This document shows, piece by piece, positions 36,042 through 44,633 of a stretch of 58,248 nt of DNA (positions are counted from its first letter, which is position 1; each line of letters starts with the position of its first letter). Position numbers and translations under genes: made by a program. The DNA comes from CAZAYP01 sp964489425 [NCBI: uncultured Verrucomicrobiota bacterium]. Lineage in GTDB: Bacteria > Verrucomicrobiota > Kiritimatiellia > RZYC01. The notes below the pieces were generated by a model. It was not told where the DNA came from. It saw nothing but the letters and a program-made list of their open reading frames with translations, and ran no database searches. The stretch lies in the NCBI GenBank assembly GCA_964489425.1, contig CAZAYP010000033.1, positions 1 to 58,248 on the forward strand, read 5' to 3'.

Positions 36042-37366
36042 AGATCGGCCTTTTCCCATTGAGTGGCATACGGGTCTGTGACGCGGAACTACTGCGCCTG
36101 GGCCTTACGCTGCCGGGGTTCGTGGAGCGCAGCAAGACCATCGCGTCGCTGCCGAGTCTCGGGTTGCTGACCTTGGCGGGGATGACGCCTGCCCGCCATA
36201 GCGTGCATTATATCGAGGTGCCGGACGTGAACCTCATGGCGCCCGTGCCGAGTGGGTTTGACTTGGCGGCCATTTCCTCCTACAGCGCGCAGATTGACGA
36301 GGCCTATGCGTTGGCCCAGCGATTCAAAGCCATCGGGGTTCCGACCGTCATGGGTGGACCCCACGTCACCGCGCTCCCTGATGAAGCCGCCCGGTACTGC
36401 GATGCCGTGGTCATCGGTGAAGGGGAGGCGGTGTGGTTGCAGGTGCTGGAAGATGCTGAACGCGGCTGCTTGCAGACGTACTATCGCGCGGACGCCGCCG
36501 GATTCGATTTGGCGGCTGCGCCTGTGCCAGCGTTTCAACTGCTCGATATCTCGAAATACAACCGGCTGACGGTTCAAACCAGCCGGGGTTGTCCGCATCA
36601 TTGTGAGTTCTGTGCCAGTTCGGTGGTGTTGACGCACAAGTATAAGCAGAAGCCGGTTGCCAATGTGCTGGAAGAAATCAGGCGCATCCTCGCGATCTGG
36701 GACCGACCCTTCATCGAGTTTGCCGACGACAACAGTTTCGTCAATCAGGCGTACTGGCTGGAGCTATTGAAGCCACTCCAGGGGAAGGGGCTCAAATGGT
36801 TCGCCGAAACCGACCTCTCGGTCGCCGACCATGACGAACTGCTCGATCTCATGCGGGAGACCGGATGTGCGCAAGTGTTGATCGGGCTGGAGAGTCCGAC
36901 GGAATCCGGTCTGCATGGACTTGAACTGTGCAACGACTGGAAGTTCAAGAAGTTTCCGCACTACAAAGAAGCCATTCGCAAGATACAATCCCATGGCATT
37001 ACCGTGAATGGGTGTTTCGTGCTCGGGCTCGACGGGCATACGGCCGACATTTTCGAACAGGTCTTTGCCTTTGTGAGGGAGGCTGAACTGTACGAGGTCC
37101 AGGTCACGCTCATGACCCCATTCCCGGGCACCCCCCTCTACGCGCGCCTGGAGCGGGAGAACCGCTTGATTGAACCGCGCAACTGGAAAAAATGCACCTT
37201 GTTTGACATCAACTTCAAGCCCCGCAACATGTCTGTGCAGGAACTGCACGAAGGATTCAAGAAGCTGGCCGTCGAGTTGTACAGCGAGGAGTTCACAAAA
37301 TGGCGCCGCCGCCAGTTCGAGCGTGCCCTGAGGGAACAGCGGCGCAGGAAAGGAGGCTCAACATGA
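36038..37366 (+). CDS. B12-binding-domain radical SAM protein
   Basis: A 442-residue protein. The N-terminal part (residues 1-150) has the Rossmann-like cobalamin-binding arrangement, with GGPHVTALPDEA and VIGEGE motifs but no DxHxxG His ligand. The radical SAM core follows: SRGCPHHCEFCASS, with three Cys in the CxxxCxxC pattern, then FADDNSFVN and FVLGLDG. It belongs to the B12-binding radical SAM superfamily that modifies lipids, sugars or peptides (HpnJ- and BchE-like relatives). The basic tail (RRRQFERALREQRRRK) is unusual. Substrate unknown; membrane-protein neighbours suggest a lipid-like substrate. Confidence 0.88.
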   Translation: MKIGLFPLSGIRVCDAELLRLGLTLPGFVERSKTIASLPSLGLLTLAGMTPARHSVHYIEVPDVNLMAPVPSGFDLAAISSYSAQIDEAYALAQRFKAIGVPTVMGGPHVTALPDEAARYCDAVVIGEGEAVWLQVLEDAERGCLQTYYRADAAGFDLAAAPVPAFQLLDISKYNRLTVQTSRGCPHHCEFCASSVVLTHKYKQKPVANVLEEIRRILAIWDRPFIEFADDNSFVNQAYWLELLKPLQGKGLKWFAETDLSVADHDELLDLMRETGCAQVLIGLESPTESGLHGLELCNDWKFKKFPHYKEAIRKIQSHGITVNGCFVLGLDGHTADIFEQVFAFVREAELYEVQVTLMTPFPGTPLYARLERENRLIEPRNWKKCTLFDINFKPRNMSVQELHEGFKKLAVELYSEEFTKWRRRQFERALREQRRRKGGST

Positions 37367-37770
37367 GCCAGCGAGCGATTCAGGCGTTATTCATGGTGTC
37401 CGCCATATACGACGGATTGCTGGGGGCTGCGTTTCTGCTGGCCAGCGGGCCGCTGTTCCAGTGGTTCGGCGTGACACCGCCTAATCACCCGGGCTACGTG
37501 CAGTTTCCGGCGGCCTTGTTGGTCGTCTTCGCGGTCATGTTCATGGCCGTTGCCATGAATCCGGTGGGCAACCGCAACCTTATACCGTATGGGATTCTTC
37601 TGAAGGTGTCATACTGTGGCGTGGTGTCGTTTCACTGGTTCACCGCCGGACTCCCTGGCATGTGGAAGCCCTTCTGCATTTTCGATCTCGCTTTCCTTGT
37701 TGCCTTCGCATGGGCGTGGGCCGCACTCCGGAAAAAAGGGCCCGGAACGAGTGATACCACTTTTGGATGA
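37363..37770 (+). CDS. Small multi-pass membrane protein
   Basis: A 135-residue protein behind AGGAGG, starting inside the radical SAM stop (ATGA). Four hydrophobic segments are evident, with LFQWFGVTPPNHPGYVQFPAAL between the first two. The gene runs into MITE-like copy 2, so its last residues (TTFG) and stop codon come from the element. No family was recognised beyond similar small membrane proteins in proteobacteria and planctomycetes. Confidence 0.7.
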   Translation: MSQRAIQALFMVSAIYDGLLGAAFLLASGPLFQWFGVTPPNHPGYVQFPAALLVVFAVMFMAVAMNPVGNRNLIPYGILLKVSYCGVVSFHWFTAGLPGMWKPFCIFDLAFLVAFAWAWAALRKKGPGTSDTTFG

Positions 37771-37953
37771 GGATCGGTACGTATCTGGGCTCCCCGCCTT
37801 TTAAGGCGGGGGGACCCGAAGGGTGGGGCGGTTGATGCGGGTTCCAACCACCGTGATATCGGGACGCGGACCATCCATAACCACCCCGGCCTGCGGCCAC
37901 CCCTCCTTGCAAAGGAGGGGCGCTTGTATGCTTGTTCTCATGCTGAAATGGCA
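37755..37953. repeat. MITE-like dispersed repeat, copy 2 (complete)
   Basis: About 199 bp, closely matching copy 1 over the full length, including both internal hairpins. The outer ends have drifted (TACCACTTTTGGATGAG against TGCCATTTCAGCATGAG on the other strand). It overlaps the end of the preceding gene. Confidence 0.8.
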
Positions 37954-38010
37954 TGCGGCGTGAATCATGCGGTGGAACATGCCCATGGCCACAGCTAAAC
38001 GCAAACCGTC

Positions 38011-39006
38011 CTAAAACCCGCGGCCAACGCCCGCGAGGATGATATCCGCATCGCGGTTGTAGTTGTAGGCCGTGGCCACGCGGTGCCAGGTGCCGCGCAC
38101 CAGCCAGCCGGAATCAAAGTGCCAGGCCGCGGTGTACGAGACCAGCCCCGACACGGCCCAGTTGCCCGCAAGCTGGGGCTGATCTTCACGATGGCTGTCG
38201 TAGGCCAGGTACGGGCCGATCCCGAAGCCCATGGAGAGGTGCCCGTTGGAGAAGTGGCGGCCGTACCACAATTGCGGCGCCACGCCCCGGCGGTCCACCT
38301 TGTCCGCACCGTGCTCGTAGAGGCCGGCCAGGGTGACGTTGAGCCACGGCAGGAAGTAACGGCGGTACTCGAGGCTCGCCGCGCCGCCCTGCTCGGAGCC
38401 GAAACTGTTGACGATGTCCACGCCGCCCAGCGCCGTGGCTTCGTTCAGCTTGATATTCGCGGGGCGCGTCTCCAAATCCCCGATCCAGGCGGCCTCGTAG
38501 CTGTGCCCGACGCCGAACATGATGGCCGTGGTGTCCACCTTGTCGCGGTTCAACGCGGTGTTGGCGCGCAGCTCAAGCGACCATAGCTTGTTCATCTGCC
38601 AGCGGCCCAGGGCGCTGAGCATCACGCCCGGCCCGTGGTTGTTTTCGTACCCCTGCGCATACTCGGTGGAGTGGGTCGTGTCGCAGTAGAAGTGCGGGCC
38701 CACGCCGGCGGCCAGCATGAGCCGCCGCTCGGCGGCGAAGGTGCGCCCCCACAACTGGACGGTGGATCCGTCCCGATGATGGTCCTCGTCGTGCCCCTCG
38801 TTCACCTTGGAAATGCTCCATGCCCAGTGCTCGGCAAAACCATCCATGTAGGAGAACGACCAGCCATAGGTCGAAGCCCGCGTGCCATATCCGACCAACC
38901 CCCCGGCCATCAGCGTGAGGGAATAGTCGTTGGTAAACGCGAAGGCCGGGGCCAGGCCCGCCAGGAACATGACCGCCACCCAGTAAATCCTCGCCGTATG
39001 CTTCAT
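38011..39006 (-). CDS. Outer-membrane beta-barrel protein
   Basis: A 331-residue exported protein with a signal peptide (about residues 1-23, cleavage at AFA). The mature part alternates polar and aromatic residues in short strands and ends in an aromatic residue (GVGRGF), as expected for an outer-membrane barrel recognised by BamA. It contains GRTFAAERRLMLAAGVGPHFY and similar strand pairs. No transport family was recognised. It has its own promoter. Confidence 0.75.
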   Translation of the reverse strand: MKHTARIYWVAVMFLAGLAPAFAFTNDYSLTLMAGGLVGYGTRASTYGWSFSYMDGFAEHWAWSISKVNEGHDEDHHRDGSTVQLWGRTFAAERRLMLAAGVGPHFYCDTTHSTEYAQGYENNHGPGVMLSALGRWQMNKLWSLELRANTALNRDKVDTTAIMFGVGHSYEAAWIGDLETRPANIKLNEATALGGVDIVNSFGSEQGGAASLEYRRYFLPWLNVTLAGLYEHGADKVDRRGVAPQLWYGRHFSNGHLSMGFGIGPYLAYDSHREDQPQLAGNWAVSGLVSYTAAWHFDSGWLVRGTWHRVATAYNYNRDADIILAGVGRGF

Positions 39007-39047
39007 GCAATGTCTCCGGTTGTCGTTGGGTTAATGTTCAGGGGGCT

Positions 39048-39076
39048 GTCATAAGAATCCGGGCCGGCCGGGTCAA
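39048..39076 (-). promoter_or_regulatory. Promoter of the outer-membrane barrel gene
   Basis: TTGACC, 17 bp, TATGAC on the minus strand, about 40 bp before the ATG at 39006. Confidence 0.5.
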
Positions 39077-39106
39077 GACCTTCCGAAAAAAAAGATGGTG
39101 GGCGCG

Positions 39107-40702
39107 CTACGGCGGCGGCAGCAGGTGCCAGCGAAAAAAGACCGGTGTGCCGACCGGTGGCGTGTTGGTCGCGAGCAAACGCACCACGGCATTGGCCCCG
39201 GTCACCGATCCGCAAGGCTGGCCCAGTTCATTGGCCAGGTTAGGGCAGGGCGCCCAAACATTGGCGACGAGGTTGGTGCTGCCGGCCACCGTGTACACGG
39301 CCCCGGTCCAGGCAAACCACTCCAGGGCCACGCCGGACGATCCAGCGGATATTCCCATGGGGTAGAGCACCCGGTAGATGCTTTTATGCAGGGCGTAGTC
39401 GCGCGTGTCCATGTCCATGGACCAGAACATGACGCCGCGCAGGTCCAGGTCGCGCGCCGCGCTGGCCTTAAGCGCAATGGAATCGGCGTCATCGTAGGTC
39501 ACGAACACTTGGCTGGTGGGGTTGTACAGCCACGGCACCCCGGCCAGGGGATCGCCGTGGCGCGTGTAGCCGTACCCGTCGATATAGCCATGACTGCGAC
39601 GGTCTTCGGCCAGGTCGTTGAAATCCAGTTGGCCGGCTTCCCAGGAGCCGGGCCCGGCGCTGCCGAAAGTCTGGAACAGGCCGGCCCCATTGGTGGGCAC
39701 GCCGGCGAAGCTATGCCCGTAAAACGGCAGGCCCAGCACGATGCGCCGGGCCGGCACATTGTTGCTGAGCAGCACCTGCAGGGTGGCGGTGATGTTGTTG
39801 TTTGGCGTGGGCGCCAGCGGGTTGCGCCCCAGCGGCGCATTGTGGCCGGTCCGGGTATCCCAGGTTCCTGCAAAATCGTAGGTCATCACGTTAAACCAAT
39901 CGAGGAGGTCGCTCATTTCGCGCAGGTGGTAGCGGTTGGTCAAGCTCAGGGGGCCCGCGGAAATGGCGGCGGTGATGAGGTAGGGGCGGCCGTCCTGCAT
40001 GGTTTGCTGGTCCAGCCGCTGGCGCAACCCTTGCAGCAGGAGGAGGAAATTGCCCGCGTCGTCCGGCCGGTGCGGCAGGCCGTCCTCCCCGCCTTCCACG
40101 GGATATTCCCAGTCAATGTCGATGCCGTCGAACTGGTAGTTGGTGATGAACGTGACGCACGACTCGATAAACGAGGTGCGCGCGCCCGCGTAGGCGGCAA
40201 TGTCGGAGAAATGGTCCGACCACGTCCACCCGCCGGCGGAGATCAGCGTGCGCACGTGCGGGTAGCGCTGCTTGAGCCTGATGAGCTGGTGGAAGCTGCC
40301 CCGTAACGACCCGGGGTCCCAGGAGTCGCCGGGATAAAACTTGTCGATGTCCGCATAGCTGTCGCCCAGGACCAGGGCGGCGGAGTTGGAGGCGTAGCAC
40401 ACCGGCTGCGCGAAGGCGTAGTTGATGTGAGTGATGTACGCTGCCGGGACATTGGTGACGTGATAATTCCGATCGTACACGCCCCAGGCGATGAAGTAGC
40501 CGGCGGACACCCGGGGAACCTCCGCCGCCGGCGCCGCGGCGGCCAAACCGCCCAGCACCATGCCCGCCACCGCCGCGCGCCAGGCCGCAGCCGACCCCGG
40601 CCGGGTCCGGTTCCCGGGCCTGTTCCCGAGGGCAGAAATGGCGATCACAGATCGTAAGGGCTGCATCAAAAGGCGCTCGGTTGCCAGATATTGAATATAC
40701 AT
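39107..40702 (-). CDS. Exported GH18 family chitinase
   Basis: About 531 residues; ATG at 40702 or 40666, both weakly supported. Signal peptide-like hydrophobic stretch AAVAGMVLGGLAAAAPA. The glycoside hydrolase 18 barrel follows: SAGGWTWSDHF, the catalytic FDGIDIDWEYP (D-x-x-D-x-D-x-E with Glu as acid), MTYDFAGTWD, and VMFWSMDMD. It should cleave chitin or related GlcNAc polymers outside the cell. The last 75 residues form a beta-sandwich-like module with VYTVAGSTNLV. Confidence 0.92.
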   Translation of the reverse strand: MYIQYLATERLLMQPLRSVIAISALGNRPGNRTRPGSAAAWRAAVAGMVLGGLAAAAPAAEVPRVSAGYFIAWGVYDRNYHVTNVPAAYITHINYAFAQPVCYASNSAALVLGDSYADIDKFYPGDSWDPGSLRGSFHQLIRLKQRYPHVRTLISAGGWTWSDHFSDIAAYAGARTSFIESCVTFITNYQFDGIDIDWEYPVEGGEDGLPHRPDDAGNFLLLLQGLRQRLDQQTMQDGRPYLITAAISAGPLSLTNRYHLREMSDLLDWFNVMTYDFAGTWDTRTGHNAPLGRNPLAPTPNNNITATLQVLLSNNVPARRIVLGLPFYGHSFAGVPTNGAGLFQTFGSAGPGSWEAGQLDFNDLAEDRRSHGYIDGYGYTRHGDPLAGVPWLYNPTSQVFVTYDDADSIALKASAARDLDLRGVMFWSMDMDTRDYALHKSIYRVLYPMGISAGSSGVALEWFAWTGAVYTVAGSTNLVANVWAPCPNLANELGQPCGSVTGANAVVRLLATNTPPVGTPVFFRWHLLPPP

Positions 40703-40981
40703 TAACCCAATCCGGGCGCGTTGTATACCTGTAGGGATAGGGGACAAGGGCTGTCGTTTGGCCTGAAGATTGCGCGGAAAAGCCGCGTAACGCTTCCCCG
40801 CGACGCAGGGGCAAGACGTGCGGGCATCACGGCCTATAATACCAAATCAGGCGATTGGCGTTCCCGGGAACGCCGAGCGTCTGCTCGGTAACGCCTTTCC
40901 CTGCGTCACGATTGGCCCGGCATGGCATGCCTGCCCGCTTGCAAAACGCCGCGCGGTATCATTTAATGCCCGCAAGCCGCC

Positions 40982-41069
40982 GGAGGGGTGGCTGAGTGGT
41001 TTAAAGCACCGGTCTTGAAAACCGGCGAGCCGCAAGGTTCCGGGGGTTCGAATCCCTCCCCCTCCGCCA
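40982..41069 (+). tRNA. tRNA-Ser (anticodon UGA), CCA encoded
   Basis: Acceptor arms GGAGGGG and CCCCTCC pair over 7 bp; D arm GGCTGAGTGG; anticodon loop CTTGAAA with TGA at 41016-41018; a long variable arm (CGAGCCGCAAGG...); T loop TTCGAAT; ends GCCA. The class II shape with a long variable arm fits serine. Confidence 0.95.
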
Positions 41070-41180
41070 TCTTCCATAATGCCCTTATCCATTTGAGCAG
41101 GAGCCCCTCTCGAAGGGGCAAGTCGATCGCTGGCCATGGCTGGGTGTCAATCTGATCGTTTTGCCTTCCGGAAAGAGAGA

Positions 41181-41209
41181 TTGAATCACATGGACAGCAA
41201 TGGTATTAT
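41181..41209 (+). promoter_or_regulatory. Promoter of the toxin-antitoxin pair, leaderless
   Basis: TTGAAT, 17 bp, TATTAT (5 of 6 in the -10). Transcription would start at or next to the ATG at 41216, and no ribosome site precedes it. Confidence 0.55.
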
Positions 41210-41215
41210 GATCCC

Positions 41216-41449
41216 ATGAACACATCGGTACAAACCGTCAGAGCTGAGGCTTTGTCGCTCTCTGTCAGCGAGCGGGCGAGCTTGGCGCACGACCTCATTC
41301 TGAGCTTGGACGAACCGGCGGCATTCTCTCTAGGCGCGGAGCAGGAAACGGAGATCGCCCGCCGCGTTCAGAGGGTGCGCGAAGGTTCCGCCAAAGGCCG
41401 GCCTGCTGCTGATGTGTTCCGTGACATCAAGGCAAAGTTTGAGAAATGA
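41216..41449 (+). CDS. Addiction-module antitoxin
   Basis: A 77-residue protein with LSVSERASLAHDLILSLDEP, the typical segment of short addiction-module proteins, followed by a basic helix (ARRVQRVREGSAKGRPAADV). It overlaps the toxin gene by 4 bp. It should bind and neutralise the RelE/ParE-type toxin and probably repress the operon. Confidence 0.85.
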   Translation: MNTSVQTVRAEALSLSVSERASLAHDLILSLDEPAAFSLGAEQETEIARRVQRVREGSAKGRPAADVFRDIKAKFEK

Positions 41450-41778
41450 TGGCGACGACCATCCTCCACGAGGCCGAGATGGAACTCTGGGAGGCCGTGG
41501 AATACTACGAAACTCGATCGCCAGGACTCGGACTGGACCTTCAGGCCGAGATCCAAGGAGCCGTAGAGGCCATCGCCGAGTCTCCCGACCGTTGGCCTCT
41601 TCGACACGACGGAACTCGAAGGTGCTTGACGCCCCGATTCCCCTATGTCGTTGTGTACGTCCGTCTGGCCGACTGCATCTGGATCATTGCCTTCGCGCAC
41701 TGCAAACGCAGGCCGCAGTACTGGTCGGGGCGACTCACGAAGGTCACAGAGGCAGATCCAGAAAGCATGACCGGATGA
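41446..41778 (+). CDS. RelE/ParE-family toxin
   Basis: A 110-residue protein beginning MATTILHEAEMELWEAVEYYETRSPGLG, the ParE/RelE helix pair, followed by PDRWPLRHDGTRRCLTPRFPYVVVYV and FAHCKRRPQYW, typical of the family's C-terminal strands and its conserved basic residues. Translation is coupled to the antitoxin by ATGA. Whether it cleaves mRNA or inhibits gyrase cannot be told. Confidence 0.88.
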   Translation: MMATTILHEAEMELWEAVEYYETRSPGLGLDLQAEIQGAVEAIAESPDRWPLRHDGTRRCLTPRFPYVVVYVRLADCIWIIAFAHCKRRPQYWSGRLTKVTEADPESMTG

Positions 41779-41822
41779 ACGGGATTTCTTCTCAAGCCAG
41801 CGGCTCAAGAAGTCCTTGCCCA

Positions 41823-44387
41823 TTATTCGAGCAGCAGCAACAGCCAGGAAAGCGAACCCGGAACAGCGGCAAGTCCGCTCCGCTCAAAGAGGTAGGCGGC
41901 GCCGGTCAGGTTTGACTTAAACGGAGATCCGATCAGCGCAACATCGCCAGACAACGCCATGGCGAGGCCGAAGTAGTCAGACGTGGCCGGGTTGGGGTTG
42001 TAGATCGTTTGGATTTTTCCCCAGGCGTTGGTTCCGCCCACGTTGCGTCCGTACAGGACCACCGCGCCGGTGTTGGTCTGGTACGCGTAGGCGCCCACGA
42101 GCGCCAGGTCGCCGTCCAGGGCCACCGCCCCGCCGAGGGCCGCCCGGCCCAAGTCGGGTTCCTCGATTTTCCTGGCCAGCCCCCAGGTATTGATTCCCCC
42201 GAAGTTGCGCTCATACACAAAAGCCGCGCCGTGCACATTGGTCATTTGCGCGCCCACCAGCGCGACATCGCCCGCCACGGCCACGCTTTGCCCAAAGTAG
42301 TCGAGCGGCTTGCCCTGGGAATCGGAAAGCGTGGCGACCCGGCCCCAGGCATTGGTGCCACCGGCGTTGCGTTCATATACAAACGCCGACCCGCGGTTGG
42401 TTGCATGGCAACTGGCGCCCACCACGACCACATCCCCCCAGGCCGACACAGCGCAACCAAACTCGTCACCGGCTTTGCGGCCTGGCGCGCTCAAACTGGC
42501 CACCTCCCGCCAGGCATCGATCTGGTTCAGGTAACTGCGTTCATACACAAAGGCAGCGCCGGTATTGGTCTGCCATCCCGGCGCGCCCACGACGGCCACA
42601 TCGCCCGCCAGGCCCACCGCGGCTCCAAACAGAACCCCGTTGGTGTTGGGACCGCTCAGAAGAGTCAGCACCCCCCAATTGTTCGGGCCGCCCTTGTCAC
42701 GCTCGAACACATGCACCATGCCCCGCCGCATAGTGTAATCAGTGGTGCTCCGGACCTTGGGTTCACCCACGAGGATAAAATCGCCCCAGGCGGCCACGGA
42801 GGCGCCGAACTCATTGCCATCGGGATCATAGACGGATTCGAGGCGCTTGACCATGCCCCAGGCATTGGCGCCGCCGGAATCCCGTTGAAACACAAACGCC
42901 GCCCCGGTGGTCACGTTGGTTTGGCCCAAATGCTTGGCGTACATGGCGCCGACCACCGCGACATCTCCCCAGGCGGCGGCCGCATTGCCAAAGCCGGCCT
43001 GCTGCGCGGGAATGGGATCGGGCAGCGCCTGGTTCCTGGAAAAATCCCGACCGGACAGTTCGTACACATAAACGCCGCGTTGCGGCGCAATGACCGAGAG
43101 CACCATGGAATTCCCGGCCATGGCCACCAGCAACCCGAGATTCACCACGCTATTGGTGATCGCGGAGGAAGGCGTGATTTCGGCAATTTGACCCCAGGCC
43201 TGGGTTCCGCCGGCATGACGGTCGAAGACGTACGCCGCGCCGCGGCGGCTGTTCTGGTCCGGGGCGCCCACCAGCGCGCAATCGCCCCACAGCGCGACCC
43301 CCTGGCCGAAGTTGTCGTTGTCGCTGCCTGACGCGCCCGGCGCGGACAATTCCTTGACCAGCCCCCAGCCGTTGACGCCGCCCGCCTGGCGGGCATACAG
43401 ATACGCCGCCCCCGCATGGCGATGACTCGTCCCCACCAGGGCCATATCGCCGCTCAGCGCCACGACGTCCCCGAAGTACCAGTACTCAGCGCAGGGAGAC
43501 AGCAGGTTTTTGACCATCCCCCACGCATTGGTGCCCCCGCTGTTTCGGGCAAAGAGATACGCGCCGCCGCGCTCCGTATCTTTGAAGGGCGCGCCCACCA
43601 GGATCGTCTCGCCCGCAACGGCCACAGCTTTGCCGAACTGGTCGCCGCTGAACCCATAAGGATCCGCCGTCAACTTGCGGGCTTGGCCCCAGGCGTTTTG
43701 GCCGCCCTGGTTGCGCTCAAAGACGTACACCGCATCATGTTCCGTGGCGCCCACCGCAATCACATCGCCATCCACCGCCACGGATTTGCCCAGGCGGTGG
43801 CTCTGGGCGCCATCCGCGGCCAGCAATTTCTTGACCTGGCCCCAGGCATTGGCGCCGCCCTGGTTGCGCTCGAAAACGTACGCGGCGCCCCGATAAGAAT
43901 CCCGGCCGTAGGCGCCCACCGCGATCACATCTCCGGCCACGTCCACCGCGTAGCCAAAATAGGCGTACTCCACGGCGTCCGCGGCCATGATTTTCTTGAC
44001 CTGGCCCCACTGGTTGGCGCCCCCGTGGTTGCGCTCGAAAATGTACGCGGCGCCCGTATAGTGGTTGTTGGTGATGGTTTGTCCGATGACGATGACATCG
44101 CCATCCGCCGCCGTTGAATAGTAATCAGAAATGGAACCCCCCTCGGGCGGCACCAGTGATTTAATCGCCGTCACCTGAACCCCCGGCCCACCGGGCGCTG
44201 AGTCTTGCGGGGCAAGGGCCCGCATCTGGGGCTCGATTTTTTCCCACACGTCCGGCGGCAGTTCCGTCCCGGGCGCGGTGGCGGCCAGCAGGCATACAAG
44301 GAGCGCAAGGCTCAAAAAGAAGCGCTGGGCGCTTGAACCATGGGAGCCAATATTGCCAGGGAAAACGAGGCCCTTGATCTGTAACAT
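41823..44387 (-). CDS. Secreted FG-GAP-type repeat protein
   Basis: An 854-residue exported protein starting MLQIKGLVFPG behind AAAAAGGAG; the signal peptide runs to about residue 42 (LLVCLLAATAPG). The mature part is about 14 repeats of 50-60 residues with the pattern GDVALVGA...GAAYVFERN.GG.NAWGQVKKL, like integrin-alpha/FG-GAP propeller blades, sufficient for two propellers. It ends in a short hydrophobic tail, SWLLLLLE. Probably a surface or matrix protein; it sits beside the delta-60 repeat gene. Confidence 0.85.
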   Translation of the reverse strand: MLQIKGLVFPGNIGSHGSSAQRFFLSLALLVCLLAATAPGTELPPDVWEKIEPQMRALAPQDSAPGGPGVQVTAIKSLVPPEGGSISDYYSTAADGDVIVIGQTITNNHYTGAAYIFERNHGGANQWGQVKKIMAADAVEYAYFGYAVDVAGDVIAVGAYGRDSYRGAAYVFERNQGGANAWGQVKKLLAADGAQSHRLGKSVAVDGDVIAVGATEHDAVYVFERNQGGQNAWGQARKLTADPYGFSGDQFGKAVAVAGETILVGAPFKDTERGGAYLFARNSGGTNAWGMVKNLLSPCAEYWYFGDVVALSGDMALVGTSHRHAGAAYLYARQAGGVNGWGLVKELSAPGASGSDNDNFGQGVALWGDCALVGAPDQNSRRGAAYVFDRHAGGTQAWGQIAEITPSSAITNSVVNLGLLVAMAGNSMVLSVIAPQRGVYVYELSGRDFSRNQALPDPIPAQQAGFGNAAAAWGDVAVVGAMYAKHLGQTNVTTGAAFVFQRDSGGANAWGMVKRLESVYDPDGNEFGASVAAWGDFILVGEPKVRSTTDYTMRRGMVHVFERDKGGPNNWGVLTLLSGPNTNGVLFGAAVGLAGDVAVVGAPGWQTNTGAAFVYERSYLNQIDAWREVASLSAPGRKAGDEFGCAVSAWGDVVVVGASCHATNRGSAFVYERNAGGTNAWGRVATLSDSQGKPLDYFGQSVAVAGDVALVGAQMTNVHGAAFVYERNFGGINTWGLARKIEEPDLGRAALGGAVALDGDLALVGAYAYQTNTGAVVLYGRNVGGTNAWGKIQTIYNPNPATSDYFGLAMALSGDVALIGSPFKSNLTGAAYLFERSGLAAVPGSLSWLLLLLE

Positions 44388-44431
44388 GCTACTTCTCCTT
44401 TTTGTGATCGGCGGCGGACTTGGTCGGAGTC

Positions 44432-44519
44432 CCGGCTTCAGCCGGAAGTTCCCCGCGTCCTTCAGGACGCGGTCCCAGCCGCGGGCTAAAGCCCGCGCAG
44501 AGCTTCCGCCTGAAGGCGG
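44432..44519. repeat. Cluster of four perfect hairpins
   Basis: CCGGCTTCAGCCGG (44432-44445), CCGCGTCCTTCAGGACGCGG (44453-44472), CGCGGGCTAAAGCCCGCG (44480-44497) and CCGCCTGAAGGCGG (44506-44519). The first and last also pair with each other, giving a cruciform. It fills the middle of the 246 bp gap between the two giant repeat-protein genes. Confidence 0.75.
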
Positions 44520-44633
44520 TACTCTGACGCGCTGCGCACCCCGTTTTAACAGGCCCAGTCATATTTTGAAGATATGCGTCATCATCATGGCTCTTTAATT
44601 CCACTGGAAACATCGAAGAACCACAGCGCCACC

